DNA from: a virus | IMG/VR virus record: IMGVR_UViG_3300008627_001174 | Coordinates: 1 to 34,668 of that record | Direction: 5' to 3' (one strand) | Length of the DNA: 34,668 nt | Shown here: in pieces, positions 8,310-16,546 of the stretch | How positions within the stretch are numbered: the first letter of the stretch is position 1 | How the letters are laid out: each line of letters begins with the position of its first letter | The notes under the pieces: generated by a model | Seen by the model: only the letters and a program-made list of their open reading frames with translations | Told to the model about the DNA's origin: nothing | Database searches by the model: none | Program-made: the position numbers and the translations under genes

Positions 8310-9085
8310 CTTGGGGCCCCACTATAGTCTATTATCTAGATGAGCTTAAAATTGCTTATATAGAGATAAAAAAAGCCGGTTGCACGACTGTCAAGACCTC
8401 CCTTGCGAATTATCTTCTTGAAATTGCTGGGGGGTTAGGCCATCACCAAAAATATAAGCCCAATATAGACGGTGTTGATTACAATTACGGAACATCGATT
8501 CATGATGAGTATTTTACGTGGGCCGGGCAATGGAACAGAGTCCAGTCTTTAGGTGATGATTGGACTGTGTTTACTATTGCAAGAGAACCAATCGAGAGGT
8601 TTGTTTCTGCATTCTATTCCAACGCAGATAGACCATTTTTATACTCGGATATTAACGAGTATATTACAAATCATTTCTTATATGAAGATGGTTTACTTTC
8701 GACCGTGGGCCACAAAAAAATAAATTTGCATAAATTTCGAGAGGATGGTCATATAGTACCGCAGCACAAAATTTTAGCCAACGTCTCGGCGCGCATCGAC
8801 TATATAGGGCACTTAGATGATATGGATTCAGCTTCACATTACATAAGCAGCGTTATACGTGATGATAATTTTAAGTTTGTTCATGCAAATGCCCGTCCAT
8901 TAAAAAAGCTCAGCGATGATCGCTTTGGACAACCTCGCGAGAAACGGAATTTCGGATGGCCCCGCTTGACAAAAGAGTCATTGGATATTTTGTTAGAGTT
9001 TGGATATAGACAAGATTATGAACTTTTTGATAGGTACGATCCGGAAAAATGGTTACACAATGTATGGGACGGAATTATAAGATAG
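8306..9085 (+). CDS. Sulfotransferase family protein
   Basis: 259 residues from a GTG at 8306 that overlaps the previous TGA (GTGA); GTG at 8297 would add three residues and is also possible. The PAPS 5' loop is IEIKKAGCTT (lysines 22-23) and the 3'-phosphate motif is FTIAREPIERFVSAFY (R93, R98, S101), the normal arrangement for membrane-associated or soluble carbohydrate sulfotransferases. No transmembrane anchor is seen. The donor PAPS would come from the host. It probably sulfates a sugar made by this cluster. Confidence 0.75.
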   Translation: MTWGPTIVYYLDELKIAYIEIKKAGCTTVKTSLANYLLEIAGGLGHHQKYKPNIDGVDYNYGTSIHDEYFTWAGQWNRVQSLGDDWTVFTIAREPIERFVSAFYSNADRPFLYSDINEYITNHFLYEDGLLSTVGHKKINLHKFREDGHIVPQHKILANVSARIDYIGHLDDMDSASHYISSVIRDDNFKFVHANARPLKKLSDDRFGQPREKRNFGWPRLTKESLDILLEFGYRQDYELFDRYDPEKWLHNVWDGIIR

Positions 9086-9870
9086 CGAACGCTTTGGAAG
9101 ACATACGCATAGCCGCGTATTTTGGTGGACTGGGTGACAGCCTGCAATTTTCGACGCTTCCAGAACTATTTTCTGAAGCGGGACACGATGTTTATGTTTG
9201 GGACAAAGCATACTTCAGAAATCCTGAGATAAAAGAGCTTGTGTGGGACTGTAATCCTTTTGTGAAGGGAGAGAGAGCAGGACAATGGAATGCTGGAGAC
9301 ATCCCCGGGCTAAAGTATGAAAATTTATCTGGTAATGTTATCTCTAACTGGGAAACGTTGTTTGGGTTCAAGCCAACAAACAAATACCCAAAAATATATT
9401 ACGAGCCAAAAGATACAAGCAAGGCTAGAAATTCTATTTTGCTAGACTTAACATCAATATCTGGTGATTATCGAGGCTATTCCGTGTCGGAAGCCGTGGA
9501 TAAACTGGTTTCTATGTATCCTGGAAGAAGCATATACCAATTGACATTTCACAACTCTTTGAACAACCCTCCAGCAAGCAATAAAATACAAGAACCATGG
9601 AGTAGTCCAAATAATCAAAGATTTTTGTACAATGATTTTGAAAGTGAAAAGATTGTGGTGAATTCGATATTCGAATATTGCGATATGATTTATTCTAGTG
9701 ATGTTTTTATCACGCTTCATTCAGGGGGTCATGCAGTTTCTAGTGCGATCAAAGAATATAACAGCGATTTAGAGGTTCACTCTATAATTCGAAAAGTCGA
9801 TTATGATTACTGCATTCCTCGTGGATTCTTTTTATTCGATAATATCAAATACTCTGTAATTGCCAGGTAA
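9064..9870 (+). CDS. GT9-like protein, possible heptosyltransferase
   Basis: 268 residues from the ATG at 9064; ATG at 9049 is an in-frame alternative that adds five residues inside the upstream gene. YFGGLGDSLQFSTLPEL near the N-terminus resembles the GxLGDxL...P opening of GT9 ADP-heptose transferases, and FITLHSGGHAVSSAI near residue 225 resembles the family's C-terminal donor-binding S/G segment. It is shorter than standard heptosyltransferases (about 320-350 residues). The next gene is a heptose-type nucleotidyltransferase, which supports but does not prove use of a heptose donor. A GT-B protein with other specificity is the alternative. Confidence 0.5.
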   Translation: MGRNYKIANALEDIRIAAYFGGLGDSLQFSTLPELFSEAGHDVYVWDKAYFRNPEIKELVWDCNPFVKGERAGQWNAGDIPGLKYENLSGNVISNWETLFGFKPTNKYPKIYYEPKDTSKARNSILLDLTSISGDYRGYSVSEAVDKLVSMYPGRSIYQLTFHNSLNNPPASNKIQEPWSSPNNQRFLYNDFESEKIVVNSIFEYCDMIYSSDVFITLHSGGHAVSSAIKEYNSDLEVHSIIRKVDYDYCIPRGFFLFDNIKYSVIAR

Positions 9871-9874
9871 TAAA

Positions 9875-10273
9875 TTGGACAGACATATTTCAAGAAAGGT
9901 TGTTTTTACAAATGGGTGTTTCGATATTTTGCACAGGGGACATATAGAGCTCCTACGCTATTGTAACTCTTTGGGGTACGTTATTGTTGGGTTAAATAGT
10001 GATACTAGCGTGAAGAAGTTGAAAGGTAATGGACGACCTTTTTTTTCTCAAGACGATCGAAAATTCATGCTTGAGGCATGTAGATACGTAGACGAAGTCC
10101 GTATTTTTGACGGTGATACGCCATTAGAGATGGTAAAAAATATTTCACCCGATGTGATGGTTAAGGGCGGTGATTACGCGCCAGAAGAAGTCGCCGGGAG
10201 TGAAGTATGTGAAGTTAAGATATTCAAATTTATCGGTGGTTATTCTACAACAAAAATTCTAGAGAGAGGTTAG
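9875..10273 (+). CDS. HldE C-terminal-type sugar-phosphate nucleotidyltransferase
   Basis: 132 residues from TTG at 9875, chosen because CCAGG lies about seven bases upstream; TTG at 9860 would overlap the previous gene. The HxGH cytidylyltransferase fold is clear: TNGCFDILHRGH (12-23) and VGLNSDTSVKKLKG, as in the C-terminal half of RfaE/HldE, which joins ATP to D-glycero-D-manno-heptose 1-phosphate. VKGGDY and GYSTTKI match the family's C-terminal motifs. The kinase half of HldE is a separate gene at 14369, so the bifunctional enzyme is split here. Other family members use glycerol phosphate or other sugar phosphates. Confidence 0.85.
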   Translation: MDRHISRKVVFTNGCFDILHRGHIELLRYCNSLGYVIVGLNSDTSVKKLKGNGRPFFSQDDRKFMLEACRYVDEVRIFDGDTPLEMVKNISPDVMVKGGDYAPEEVAGSEVCEVKIFKFIGGYSTTKILERG

Positions 10274-10275
10274 AG

Positions 10276-10635
10276 TTGTCAACTTCATTAGAGATCAAAT
10301 TTGTACCGAAAGGGTGGGGATTTGAGAAGTGGATTGTTAATTGCGATGAGTATTGCGGAAAGCTCCTGTATTTCGTTAGGGGGAAGTGTTGTTCTTGGCA
10401 TTACCATGAGTTAAAAGACGAGGTGTTTTATGTCCAGTCGGGCCGAGTTTTAGTCAAGTACTCTGAGGGTGATGACATAAATGAAGCAGATGAAGTTGTT
10501 CTGGGCCCTGGCCAAAATTTTCATGTCTATAGGGGTCTTCGCCACAGAGTGATAGCTTTAGAAGACACAGAGCTTTTTGAATTTTCTACGCAACATTTTG
10601 ATAGTGATAGTCTTAGGATTGAAAAGGGTGACTGA
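10276..10635 (+). CDS. Cupin-domain protein
   Basis: 119 residues from TTG at 10276, with GAGAGG seven bases upstream. A single cupin barrel with metal ligands H42, H44 and E49 (WHYHELKDEVFYV) and probably H90 (GLRHRV). This resembles the C-terminal cupin of type II mannose-6-phosphate isomerases and small sugar-isomerase-like cupins in surface-polysaccharide loci. It could isomerise a sugar phosphate, and might conceivably fill the isomerase step not otherwise seen in the heptose route; that is speculation. Confidence 0.7.
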   Translation: MSTSLEIKFVPKGWGFEKWIVNCDEYCGKLLYFVRGKCCSWHYHELKDEVFYVQSGRVLVKYSEGDDINEADEVVLGPGQNFHVYRGLRHRVIALEDTELFEFSTQHFDSDSLRIEKGD

Positions 10636-11289
10636 ATGCGCAGAGTTTTGATTACCGGTTGTAGCAGGGGTCTTGGAAAACACCTCATGAATCATTTTGA
10701 TTTAAATGATTGTGAAGTTTTTAGGCATACTCGACAGCCTCTAAGCGGAAAAAACCAGTTAGCGGGTGATATAAACGCTGATAATTTTTGTGATAATTTG
10801 GAAGCATTCGTGGAGGCCAACCAAATTGAGGTTTTTGTGAACAATGCTGCTATCCACAGCCCTCGCGCTTTTCTAGAATATAGTGAAGCAGATATCAAGG
10901 ATGTTTTGAACACAAATTTAGTGTCTCAAATATTGATGATACAACGTGTATATAGGATTTTTAAAAAGCGTAATAAAGGCACAATAGTCAATATTAATTC
11001 TCTTGCCGGGCGAGGTCCGTCTGCCAACGAAACGGTGTATTGCGCAAGCAAATACGGTCTAAGAGGGTTTTCTGAGTCTTTGCAAATCGAGTCGATTGGA
11101 ACCGATATAAAGATTCTTGATTTTTATCCAGGAGCAATGAAAACTGGCATGTGCAAAAACAGAAGCAATTATGACGACCTCATGGACCCGGACGAAGTCG
11201 CAGAAACGATTGTTAATATTGTCTTAAAAGAAAGAACTACAATTCTTCCGACAGAAACGATAATTCGTCGATTTTTGTCAGGAAAGTAA
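10636..11289 (+). CDS. Short-chain dehydrogenase/reductase
   Basis: 217 residues. The ATG at 10636 directly follows the previous stop, with AAGGG upstream. Classical SDR signature: TGCSRGLG (7-14, NADP-type), NNAA (69-72), catalytic S122, Y135 and K139 (YCASK). It is somewhat shorter than the usual 250 residues. It probably reduces or oxidises a sugar or polyol intermediate and is followed directly by a zinc-type dehydrogenase, suggesting two linked redox steps. The substrate is unknown. Confidence 0.82.
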   Translation: MRRVLITGCSRGLGKHLMNHFDLNDCEVFRHTRQPLSGKNQLAGDINADNFCDNLEAFVEANQIEVFVNNAAIHSPRAFLEYSEADIKDVLNTNLVSQILMIQRVYRIFKKRNKGTIVNINSLAGRGPSANETVYCASKYGLRGFSESLQIESIGTDIKILDFYPGAMKTGMCKNRSNYDDLMDPDEVAETIVNIVLKERTTILPTETIIRRFLSGK

Positions 11290-11299
11290 GGAAATGATT

Positions 11300-12310
11300 A
11301 TGAGAGCAGCAATTTTAGAAAAGCTTAATTCTCCACTGACCATCAGAGAGGTTGAACTAACCCCCTTGAAGGTTGGTCAAGTGCTGGTTAGGATATTAGT
11401 AAGCGGGTTATGTGGCGCGCAGTTGCACGAAATAAGGGGACACAAGGGTAACGCAAAATTTCTACCGCACTTAATGGGACACGAGGGCTGTGGTATTGTT
11501 GAGAGCATCGGTAGCGGTGTGACAACAGTTTCCCCGGGTGATAAGGTGGTGATGCACTGGAGGCCCAGTACAGGTATCGAAGCGCCATTCCCTGAATACA
11601 TCCTTAATGGAAAAAAAATAAGCAGCGGAAAGGTAACAACGTTAAGCGAATACTCGATTGTTTCTGAAAACAGATTGACTGTTGTTCCTCCAGACACTCC
11701 CGATAATTTTTGCGCTTTGCTTGGGTGTGGATTGACAACAGCGCTTGGAATTATAGACAACGAAATAGATCTTAAAATGGGCGAAAGTGTACTGGTTGTT
11801 GGATGCGGAGGTGTGGGGCTGAACCTAATACAAGGTGCAAAGCTAAAGAGCGCTTATCCAATTATCGCTGTTGACGTTTCCGAAGATAAGCGTATAAAAA
11901 CCCTCGAGGTCGGTGCATCAACCTTTATTAATCCGCTTAAAGATGATATGACTGCTATTTCTGTCGATGTCATTATAGACACAACAGGAAATTCAAGGGT
12001 GATTGGCTCTATGGTTCATCATCTTTCTAAAAACGGTAGAATTGTTCTTGTGGGACAGCCCTCCCCAGAAGAAGAACTAACTATCCCTAATGGCGTTACT
12101 CTTTTTGGTGGCTCTGGAAAATCTATTAAAGCTAGCCAGGGTGGAAAAACTAATCCAGCTGAAGATATACCTCGGTATGTTAAGATGCACGATGCAGGTC
12201 TCCTAGACGTTGATAAAATTGTTACTCATACATTTACGCTAGAGCAAGTCAATGAAGCGTTTGATCTTTTGCAAACGGGTACTGCTGGTCGAATTATGGT
12301 GAAGATGTGA
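11300..12310 (+). CDS. Zinc-type alcohol dehydrogenase (MDR family)
   Basis: 336 residues from ATG at 11300; AAGGA at 11288-11292 is spaced well for this codon and abuts the alternative ATG at 11294. Catalytic-zinc residues are C38 (GLCGAQ), H61 and E62 (MGHEGCG). The Rossmann loop is VVGCGGVGLN. The four-cysteine structural-zinc loop of classical ADHs is missing, as in several MDR subfamilies. Members in sugar clusters act on polyols or keto sugars. It pairs with the preceding SDR gene. Confidence 0.82.
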   Translation: MRAAILEKLNSPLTIREVELTPLKVGQVLVRILVSGLCGAQLHEIRGHKGNAKFLPHLMGHEGCGIVESIGSGVTTVSPGDKVVMHWRPSTGIEAPFPEYILNGKKISSGKVTTLSEYSIVSENRLTVVPPDTPDNFCALLGCGLTTALGIIDNEIDLKMGESVLVVGCGGVGLNLIQGAKLKSAYPIIAVDVSEDKRIKTLEVGASTFINPLKDDMTAISVDVIIDTTGNSRVIGSMVHHLSKNGRIVLVGQPSPEEELTIPNGVTLFGGSGKSIKASQGGKTNPAEDIPRYVKMHDAGLLDVDKIVTHTFTLEQVNEAFDLLQTGTAGRIMVKM

Positions 12311-13119
12311 GTGGTAGCGTTCAAAGATTTTTAGAAGAAATTAAGATTTATGATTGCGGGTTTCAAAAAATAAGAATCGGAAACAAGTCAGACGGTGGAT
12401 ATGTTGCTCTTCATGAAATCTGTGAAAATACCAGAACACTATACGCTTTCGGCGTAGAGGATAATATTACGTTTGAACAGGATTTTGTAGATAAGTTCCC
12501 ACACACAGCTGTGAAATTATTCGACCACACAGTCGATAGGCTACCAGCAGAACACCCCAATTTTGCTTTTATTAAAAAAGGAATTGCCGCAAAAAAGTCA
12601 GATCAATTTTTAGCATTGTCAGACATGATTGATTCTGAGGTCGGTGGTTTGACTATTAAGATGGATATTGAGTGGGATGAATGGGCAACGCTAGCATCTC
12701 TTAGTAGCAAGCAATTGAAAAAGATTGATCAGTTATTAGTTGAATTTCATTTAATCGCTGTGGACACTGATGAAAAATTTATTGCCAATCCCAACGATGA
12801 CTACGGGCTAACTCCTTATTTTGATTCATTTTATAGATCAGTTTATCAGAAGATAAATGTTGGATTGTTTGACATGTATTACGATGTGATGAAGACCCTT
12901 AATGAAAATTTTTACGCTTTTCATATCCACCCAAATAATTCTTTGGGAAAGATTAACGTCGATGGGCATTGTTTTCCTCCGCTTATTGAAGTAAGTTTTG
13001 TGAGAAAAGCGCTGGTAAAAGATGTCAGCGCTTCAACGTGTAATTTTCCTATATCGGGATTAGATTTTCCAAATAAACCTTACAAAAAAGAAATTCAAGA
13101 TTATTATCCATTAGCTTGA
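12307..13119 (+). CDS. Methyltransferase-like protein (FkbM / Methyltransf_22 type)
   Basis: 270 residues. GTG at 12307 overlaps the previous TGA by four bases (GTGA). The N-terminal RIGNKSDGGYVAL, LYAFGVEDNITFEQDF and KMDIEWDEW give the pattern of Methyltransf_22/FkbM-type SAM-dependent enzymes: substrate-facing GDGGY, SAM loop, and a DIE segment. The C-terminal HIHPNN is also seen in that group. A probable sugar O-methyltransferase; assignment from motif pattern only. Confidence 0.65.
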   Translation: MSGSVQRFLEEIKIYDCGFQKIRIGNKSDGGYVALHEICENTRTLYAFGVEDNITFEQDFVDKFPHTAVKLFDHTVDRLPAEHPNFAFIKKGIAAKKSDQFLALSDMIDSEVGGLTIKMDIEWDEWATLASLSSKQLKKIDQLLVEFHLIAVDTDEKFIANPNDDYGLTPYFDSFYRSVYQKINVGLFDMYYDVMKTLNENFYAFHIHPNNSLGKINVDGHCFPPLIEVSFVRKALVKDVSASTCNFPISGLDFPNKPYKKEIQDYYPLA

Positions 13120-13128
13120 GGGGAAAGA

Positions 13129-13869
13129 ATGCTGAACAAAAGATCAAAACAGATAAGACGCGAAACCATAAAGCTATCCAAAGCAAACGGTGGCTATCAT
13201 TACGGTGGTTGTTTTTCCGCTGTTGAATTGTTGGTTTCTTTATACGATTATGTGTTAACAGACAACGACAAATTTATCTTAAGTAAGGGTCATGCTTGCT
13301 GGCCCTATTATGTTTTATTGAGAGAGAGGGGATTCAATCCAAGGTTACAGGGTCACCCCACACTAGACGAAAAGAACGGAATTCATTATACCACCGGTAG
13401 TGAGGGGCATGGTTTTCCAGCCGCGATAGGAATGGCGCTAGCTAGAAAAATGAAAAACAAGCCCGGGAAAATATACGTGATTGTAGGCGATGGAGAGTGT
13501 CAGGAGGGAACGACATGGGAATCGTTGCTGCTAGCAGCGCATTACAAGCTAGACAATCTTGTCATAATAGCTGACTGGAACGGGATACAGGGATCTGGAT
13601 ATACGAAAGACATTTTGCCTATTCCGAATATGGAAAAAGTTACAGCGCTTCTTGGATGGCATGTTTCACAAGTTGATGGACATTCTTATGCTGAAATCTT
13701 GGCTGCTCTAGAGGAACACGAAAAAGATAAGCCCAGATTTATAATAGCTAATACGATAAAGGGGAAAGGAGTCAGCTATATGGAGAACCAACCATGTTGG
13801 CACGCTCAGTGGCCGGCCCCTGATTATGAAGAACAGGCGATGAAAGAGCTGGAGGATTGTGAAGAATGA
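13129..13869 (+). CDS. Transketolase, N-terminal (thiamine pyrophosphate) subunit
   Basis: 246 residues, with GGGGAAAG just upstream of the ATG. The ThDP motif GDG...N is complete: GDGECQEG from G120 to N151 (ADWNGIQ). LSKGHA and GSEGHG match the substrate- and cofactor-binding histidine motifs; the usual leucine in GSLGHG is glutamate here. It is one half of a split transketolase whose partner overlaps by four bases. Transketolase transfers two-carbon units and can make sedoheptulose 7-phosphate, the entry point of heptose synthesis. Confidence 0.9.
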   Translation: MLNKRSKQIRRETIKLSKANGGYHYGGCFSAVELLVSLYDYVLTDNDKFILSKGHACWPYYVLLRERGFNPRLQGHPTLDEKNGIHYTTGSEGHGFPAAIGMALARKMKNKPGKIYVIVGDGECQEGTTWESLLLAAHYKLDNLVIIADWNGIQGSGYTKDILPIPNMEKVTALLGWHVSQVDGHSYAEILAALEEHEKDKPRFIIANTIKGKGVSYMENQPCWHAQWPAPDYEEQAMKELEDCEE

Positions 13870-14348
13870 GACGTGCTTTTGGAAGAGTAATTGTGAAGTT
13901 GGCTGAAAAAGATGAGAACATTGTTTTAGTGACTGGAGATGTTGAACAAGAGATGGAGGAATTCAAAGATCGATGGCCAGAACGATATTTGAACGCTGGG
14001 CTCTGTGAGCAATCAATGATCAGTATGGTTGCAGGAATGGCTCTGGAGGGCTTACGTCCAGTTGTCTATTCTATTACCCCCTTTCTTATTGAGAGACCGT
14101 TTGAGCAGATCAAAATAGACATCGATGAGCAGAAGTTACCTGTAATGCTGGTAGGACAAGCTGATTATCCGACCCATGGACCGACACACCGCCCATTAAA
14201 CCCAGAGGGGCTGATTGGGCTTTTAAAAAATACAATTGGGTATTTCCCCAGAAATCAACAGGAAACTGAAAAAGCAATGATCGACGCATATCTTATGGCT
14301 GAACCAGCGATTATCTGCATTAAGAGAGACGGTCTTCCCTTTTTCTAA
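13866..14348 (+). CDS. Transketolase, pyrimidine-binding subunit, short form
   Basis: 160 residues. ATGA overlap with the N-subunit, and GGAGG about ten bases upstream. YLNAGLCEQSM contains the catalytic glutamate E48 that activates ThDP in the partner subunit; GMALEGLRPVVY and THGPTHRP match the pyrimidine domain. The protein ends after this domain: the usual C-terminal transketolase domain of about 120-140 residues is absent, and the next gene starts at once, so no frameshifted remainder is seen. It may be a natural minimal form or a degraded one. Confidence 0.85.
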   Translation: MRRAFGRVIVKLAEKDENIVLVTGDVEQEMEEFKDRWPERYLNAGLCEQSMISMVAGMALEGLRPVVYSITPFLIERPFEQIKIDIDEQKLPVMLVGQADYPTHGPTHRPLNPEGLIGLLKNTIGYFPRNQQETEKAMIDAYLMAEPAIICIKRDGLPFF

Positions 14349-14368
14349 AATTTAAGTTAAGCGTGAGA

Positions 14369-15112
14369 ATGAAAAAGATATTGGTCATAGGAGAAAGTTG
14401 TCAGGATATTTTTGTCTATTGTAATGCAAGCCGCTTATGTCCAGATATTCCTGTTCCTGTTCTAAATGAAAAATATCGGACTGACAACCCGGGTATGGCT
14501 GCTAATGTTCATCGAAACATTCACGCCTTGGGTGTGACAAGCGATATTATTACAAACGATAACTGGGGGGATATTACTAAAAAACGGTACGTTCATGAAG
14601 AGAGTAATCACATGTTCTTTAGGGCCGATTCGGTAGACGAAATAGAAAGAATAGACTTAAGCGTGATATCATATGATTATGACCTGATTGTAATATCAGA
14701 CTATGATAAGGGTTTCTTGACTGAAGCAGATATAAAAATAATATGCTCAAACCATAATAACGTATTTATTGATTCTAAGAAAATTTTAGGGACGTGGGTT
14801 CATGATGCTAGATATATCAAGATCAATCATACAGAATACCAGCGCTCGAAAAGCTATATTGATAAAACAATGTTCGAAAAAATTATTCGGACTGAAGGCC
14901 CAAGAGGGTGTGTATATAGGGAAGTGGTCTATCCAGTCAACAAGGCTGAGGTAAAAGATGTATCGGGCGCGGGCGATAGTTTTCTAGCGGCTCTTGTGGT
15001 AAAGTTTTTAGAAAATTCTGATATAATAGAAAGTATAAAATTTGCAAATAAGTGCGCTTCTGAAATTGTTACAAAGAGGGGGGTTTCAACGATACAATGC
15101 AACGTGTATTAG
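14369..15112 (+). CDS. PfkB/HldE N-terminal-type sugar kinase
   Basis: 247 residues from ATG at 14369; GTG at 14363 is a near alternative. It resembles the kinase half of RfaE/HldE, which phosphorylates heptose 7-phosphate at C1: CPDIPVPVL (compare the APVPVV segment of HldE), NPGMAANVHRNI (substrate/ATP lid) and the anion-hole motif DVSGAGDSF at 197-205 with catalytic base D203. It is shorter than the HldE kinase domain (about 310 residues), mainly between the N-terminal motif and the C-terminal third. The transketolase genes before it and the HldD-like gene after it support a heptose role. Confidence 0.82.
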   Translation: MKKILVIGESCQDIFVYCNASRLCPDIPVPVLNEKYRTDNPGMAANVHRNIHALGVTSDIITNDNWGDITKKRYVHEESNHMFFRADSVDEIERIDLSVISYDYDLIVISDYDKGFLTEADIKIICSNHNNVFIDSKKILGTWVHDARYIKINHTEYQRSKSYIDKTMFEKIIRTEGPRGCVYREVVYPVNKAEVKDVSGAGDSFLAALVVKFLENSDIIESIKFANKCASEIVTKRGVSTIQCNVY

Positions 15113-15915
15113 TCACAGGAGCTGACGGTTTTATTGGGAAGAATCTTGCCGCAACCCTAAAAGAAGAAGCGCAAATTTTTTGTTTGTCTGAAGACAATTT
15201 GGATGACGCTAGATGGAAAGACGTGTGGAACCATTTTCTGGAAGAGGCGTCTCCTGCTGTCATTTTTCATGTCGGCGCGTGTTCCGACACATTAGAACAA
15301 AACGTTAATTTTATGATGCATCGAAATTATGAGACAACAAAGTTTCTAATGGATTGGTGCGTCAACAATAGCGTTCCAATGATTTACTCTTCTTCTGCTG
15401 CAAGCTATGGAGTGACTGAAGACTATCCATCGAACTTATATGGATGGAGTAAGTACGTCGCAGAAGATTATGTGGTGAGTAATTCTGGCATCGCATTACG
15501 TTATTTTAATGTGTATGGCCCGGGGGAGGAACGCAAGGGGAAGATGGCGTCGATTGTGTATCAGATGTACAAAAGGCACCAAGGAAATTTGGAGTGCAAG
15601 TTATTTCCAAAACGACCTCTTCGAGATTTTGTGTATGTGAAAGATGTTGTGTCTGCAAACATTCATGCTTACAAGAATTACGAATCGTTAAGAGGATCAT
15701 ACTACGATGTTGGTAGCGGTCAATCAAGGGCATTTGAGGATATTCTTGATTTGCTAGAAATCGAATATTCTTATCACTCCACTCACACGATTCCAGAGGG
15801 CTATCAATTTTTCACCTGCAGCGATAAAGAAAAGTGGCTACCGGGCTGGGCCCCAGAGTATCAGCTCGAAGCAGGAATCGAGGATTATGGAAAAGTATTA
15901 CGATTACAGCGTTGA
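15097..15915 (+). CDS. HldD-like ADP-heptose 6-epimerase family protein
   Basis: 272 residues. NAD-binding loop TGADGFIG (7-14), active-site tyrosine and lysine Y115/K119 (YGWSK) and S98-S100. HVGACSDTLEQN and GPGEERKGKMASI closely match segments characteristic of ADP-L-glycero-D-manno-heptose 6-epimerase, and RPLRDFVYVKDVV matches its C-terminal region. The start overlaps the kinase gene by 16 bases. In the standard pathway this is the last step, acting on the product of the kinase and nucleotidyltransferase, both of which are encoded here. Confidence 0.85.
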   Translation: MQRVLVTGADGFIGKNLAATLKEEAQIFCLSEDNLDDARWKDVWNHFLEEASPAVIFHVGACSDTLEQNVNFMMHRNYETTKFLMDWCVNNSVPMIYSSSAASYGVTEDYPSNLYGWSKYVAEDYVVSNSGIALRYFNVYGPGEERKGKMASIVYQMYKRHQGNLECKLFPKRPLRDFVYVKDVVSANIHAYKNYESLRGSYYDVGSGQSRAFEDILDLLEIEYSYHSTHTIPEGYQFFTCSDKEKWLPGWAPEYQLEAGIEDYGKVLRLQR

Positions 15916-16546
15916 CGATTATCAATTCGTCGAAGCCATATCTGGTTTATTTGATTGTGGTAATTTACAGTATCTGCATGAAATGCACATTGACGAATAT
16001 GAGTTTTTTGATAAGCCGGGAAAAGATTCGGATACCATATTCCATCAAAAGTTTTATAACAAAATGAGATCTGGCTGGCCAGAATTTCTTGAATTATATC
16101 AAAAATTTATTAGAGAATTTATAGCTCCCATTACTAATGCGAAAGACCAACTCATATATCAAAAGTGGCCTACATTTCGGGTACACCTCCCAAATAACGT
16201 AGCAGTGGGCGGATGGCATAAGGATAGCGACTACAATCACCCTCTTGGGGAGACAAATTTTATACTTGCATTAACTCCTATGTTCGAGAGTAATACAACT
16301 ATTGCGGAAAGCGAGCCGGGGAAGATGGATTTTCATCAGCTTGAATTAATGCCTGGTCAGATTGTGCGCTTTAATGGAAACCAGTGCACTCATGGAAACC
16401 TCCCTAACAAGACTGGCGTTACCAGGGTGAGTTTCGATTTTAGGATCATGATGCCAGAAGACTATAACTCAAATTATCGCTTAACTTCGCTAAGCAAAGG
16501 AAACAAATTTCTTATTGGTCACTATTATGAGGTTATGGAGATATGA
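15887..16546 (+). CDS. StrG-like Fe(II)/2-oxoglutarate dioxygenase
   Basis: 219 residues; the start overlaps the epimerase gene by 29 bases with GAGG just upstream. The iron-binding triad is readable as H111 and D113 in GGWHKDSD, and H169 in CTHGNLP, with R180 in TGVTRVSFDF as the 2-oxoglutarate ligand. This pattern fits the phytanoyl-CoA-dioxygenase-like group that includes the streptomycin-cluster protein StrG. It may hydroxylate or oxidise an activated sugar. Host 2-oxoglutarate and oxygen would be required. Confidence 0.75.
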   Translation: MEKYYDYSVDDYQFVEAISGLFDCGNLQYLHEMHIDEYEFFDKPGKDSDTIFHQKFYNKMRSGWPEFLELYQKFIREFIAPITNAKDQLIYQKWPTFRVHLPNNVAVGGWHKDSDYNHPLGETNFILALTPMFESNTTIAESEPGKMDFHQLELMPGQIVRFNGNQCTHGNLPNKTGVTRVSFDFRIMMPEDYNSNYRLTSLSKGNKFLIGHYYEVMEI

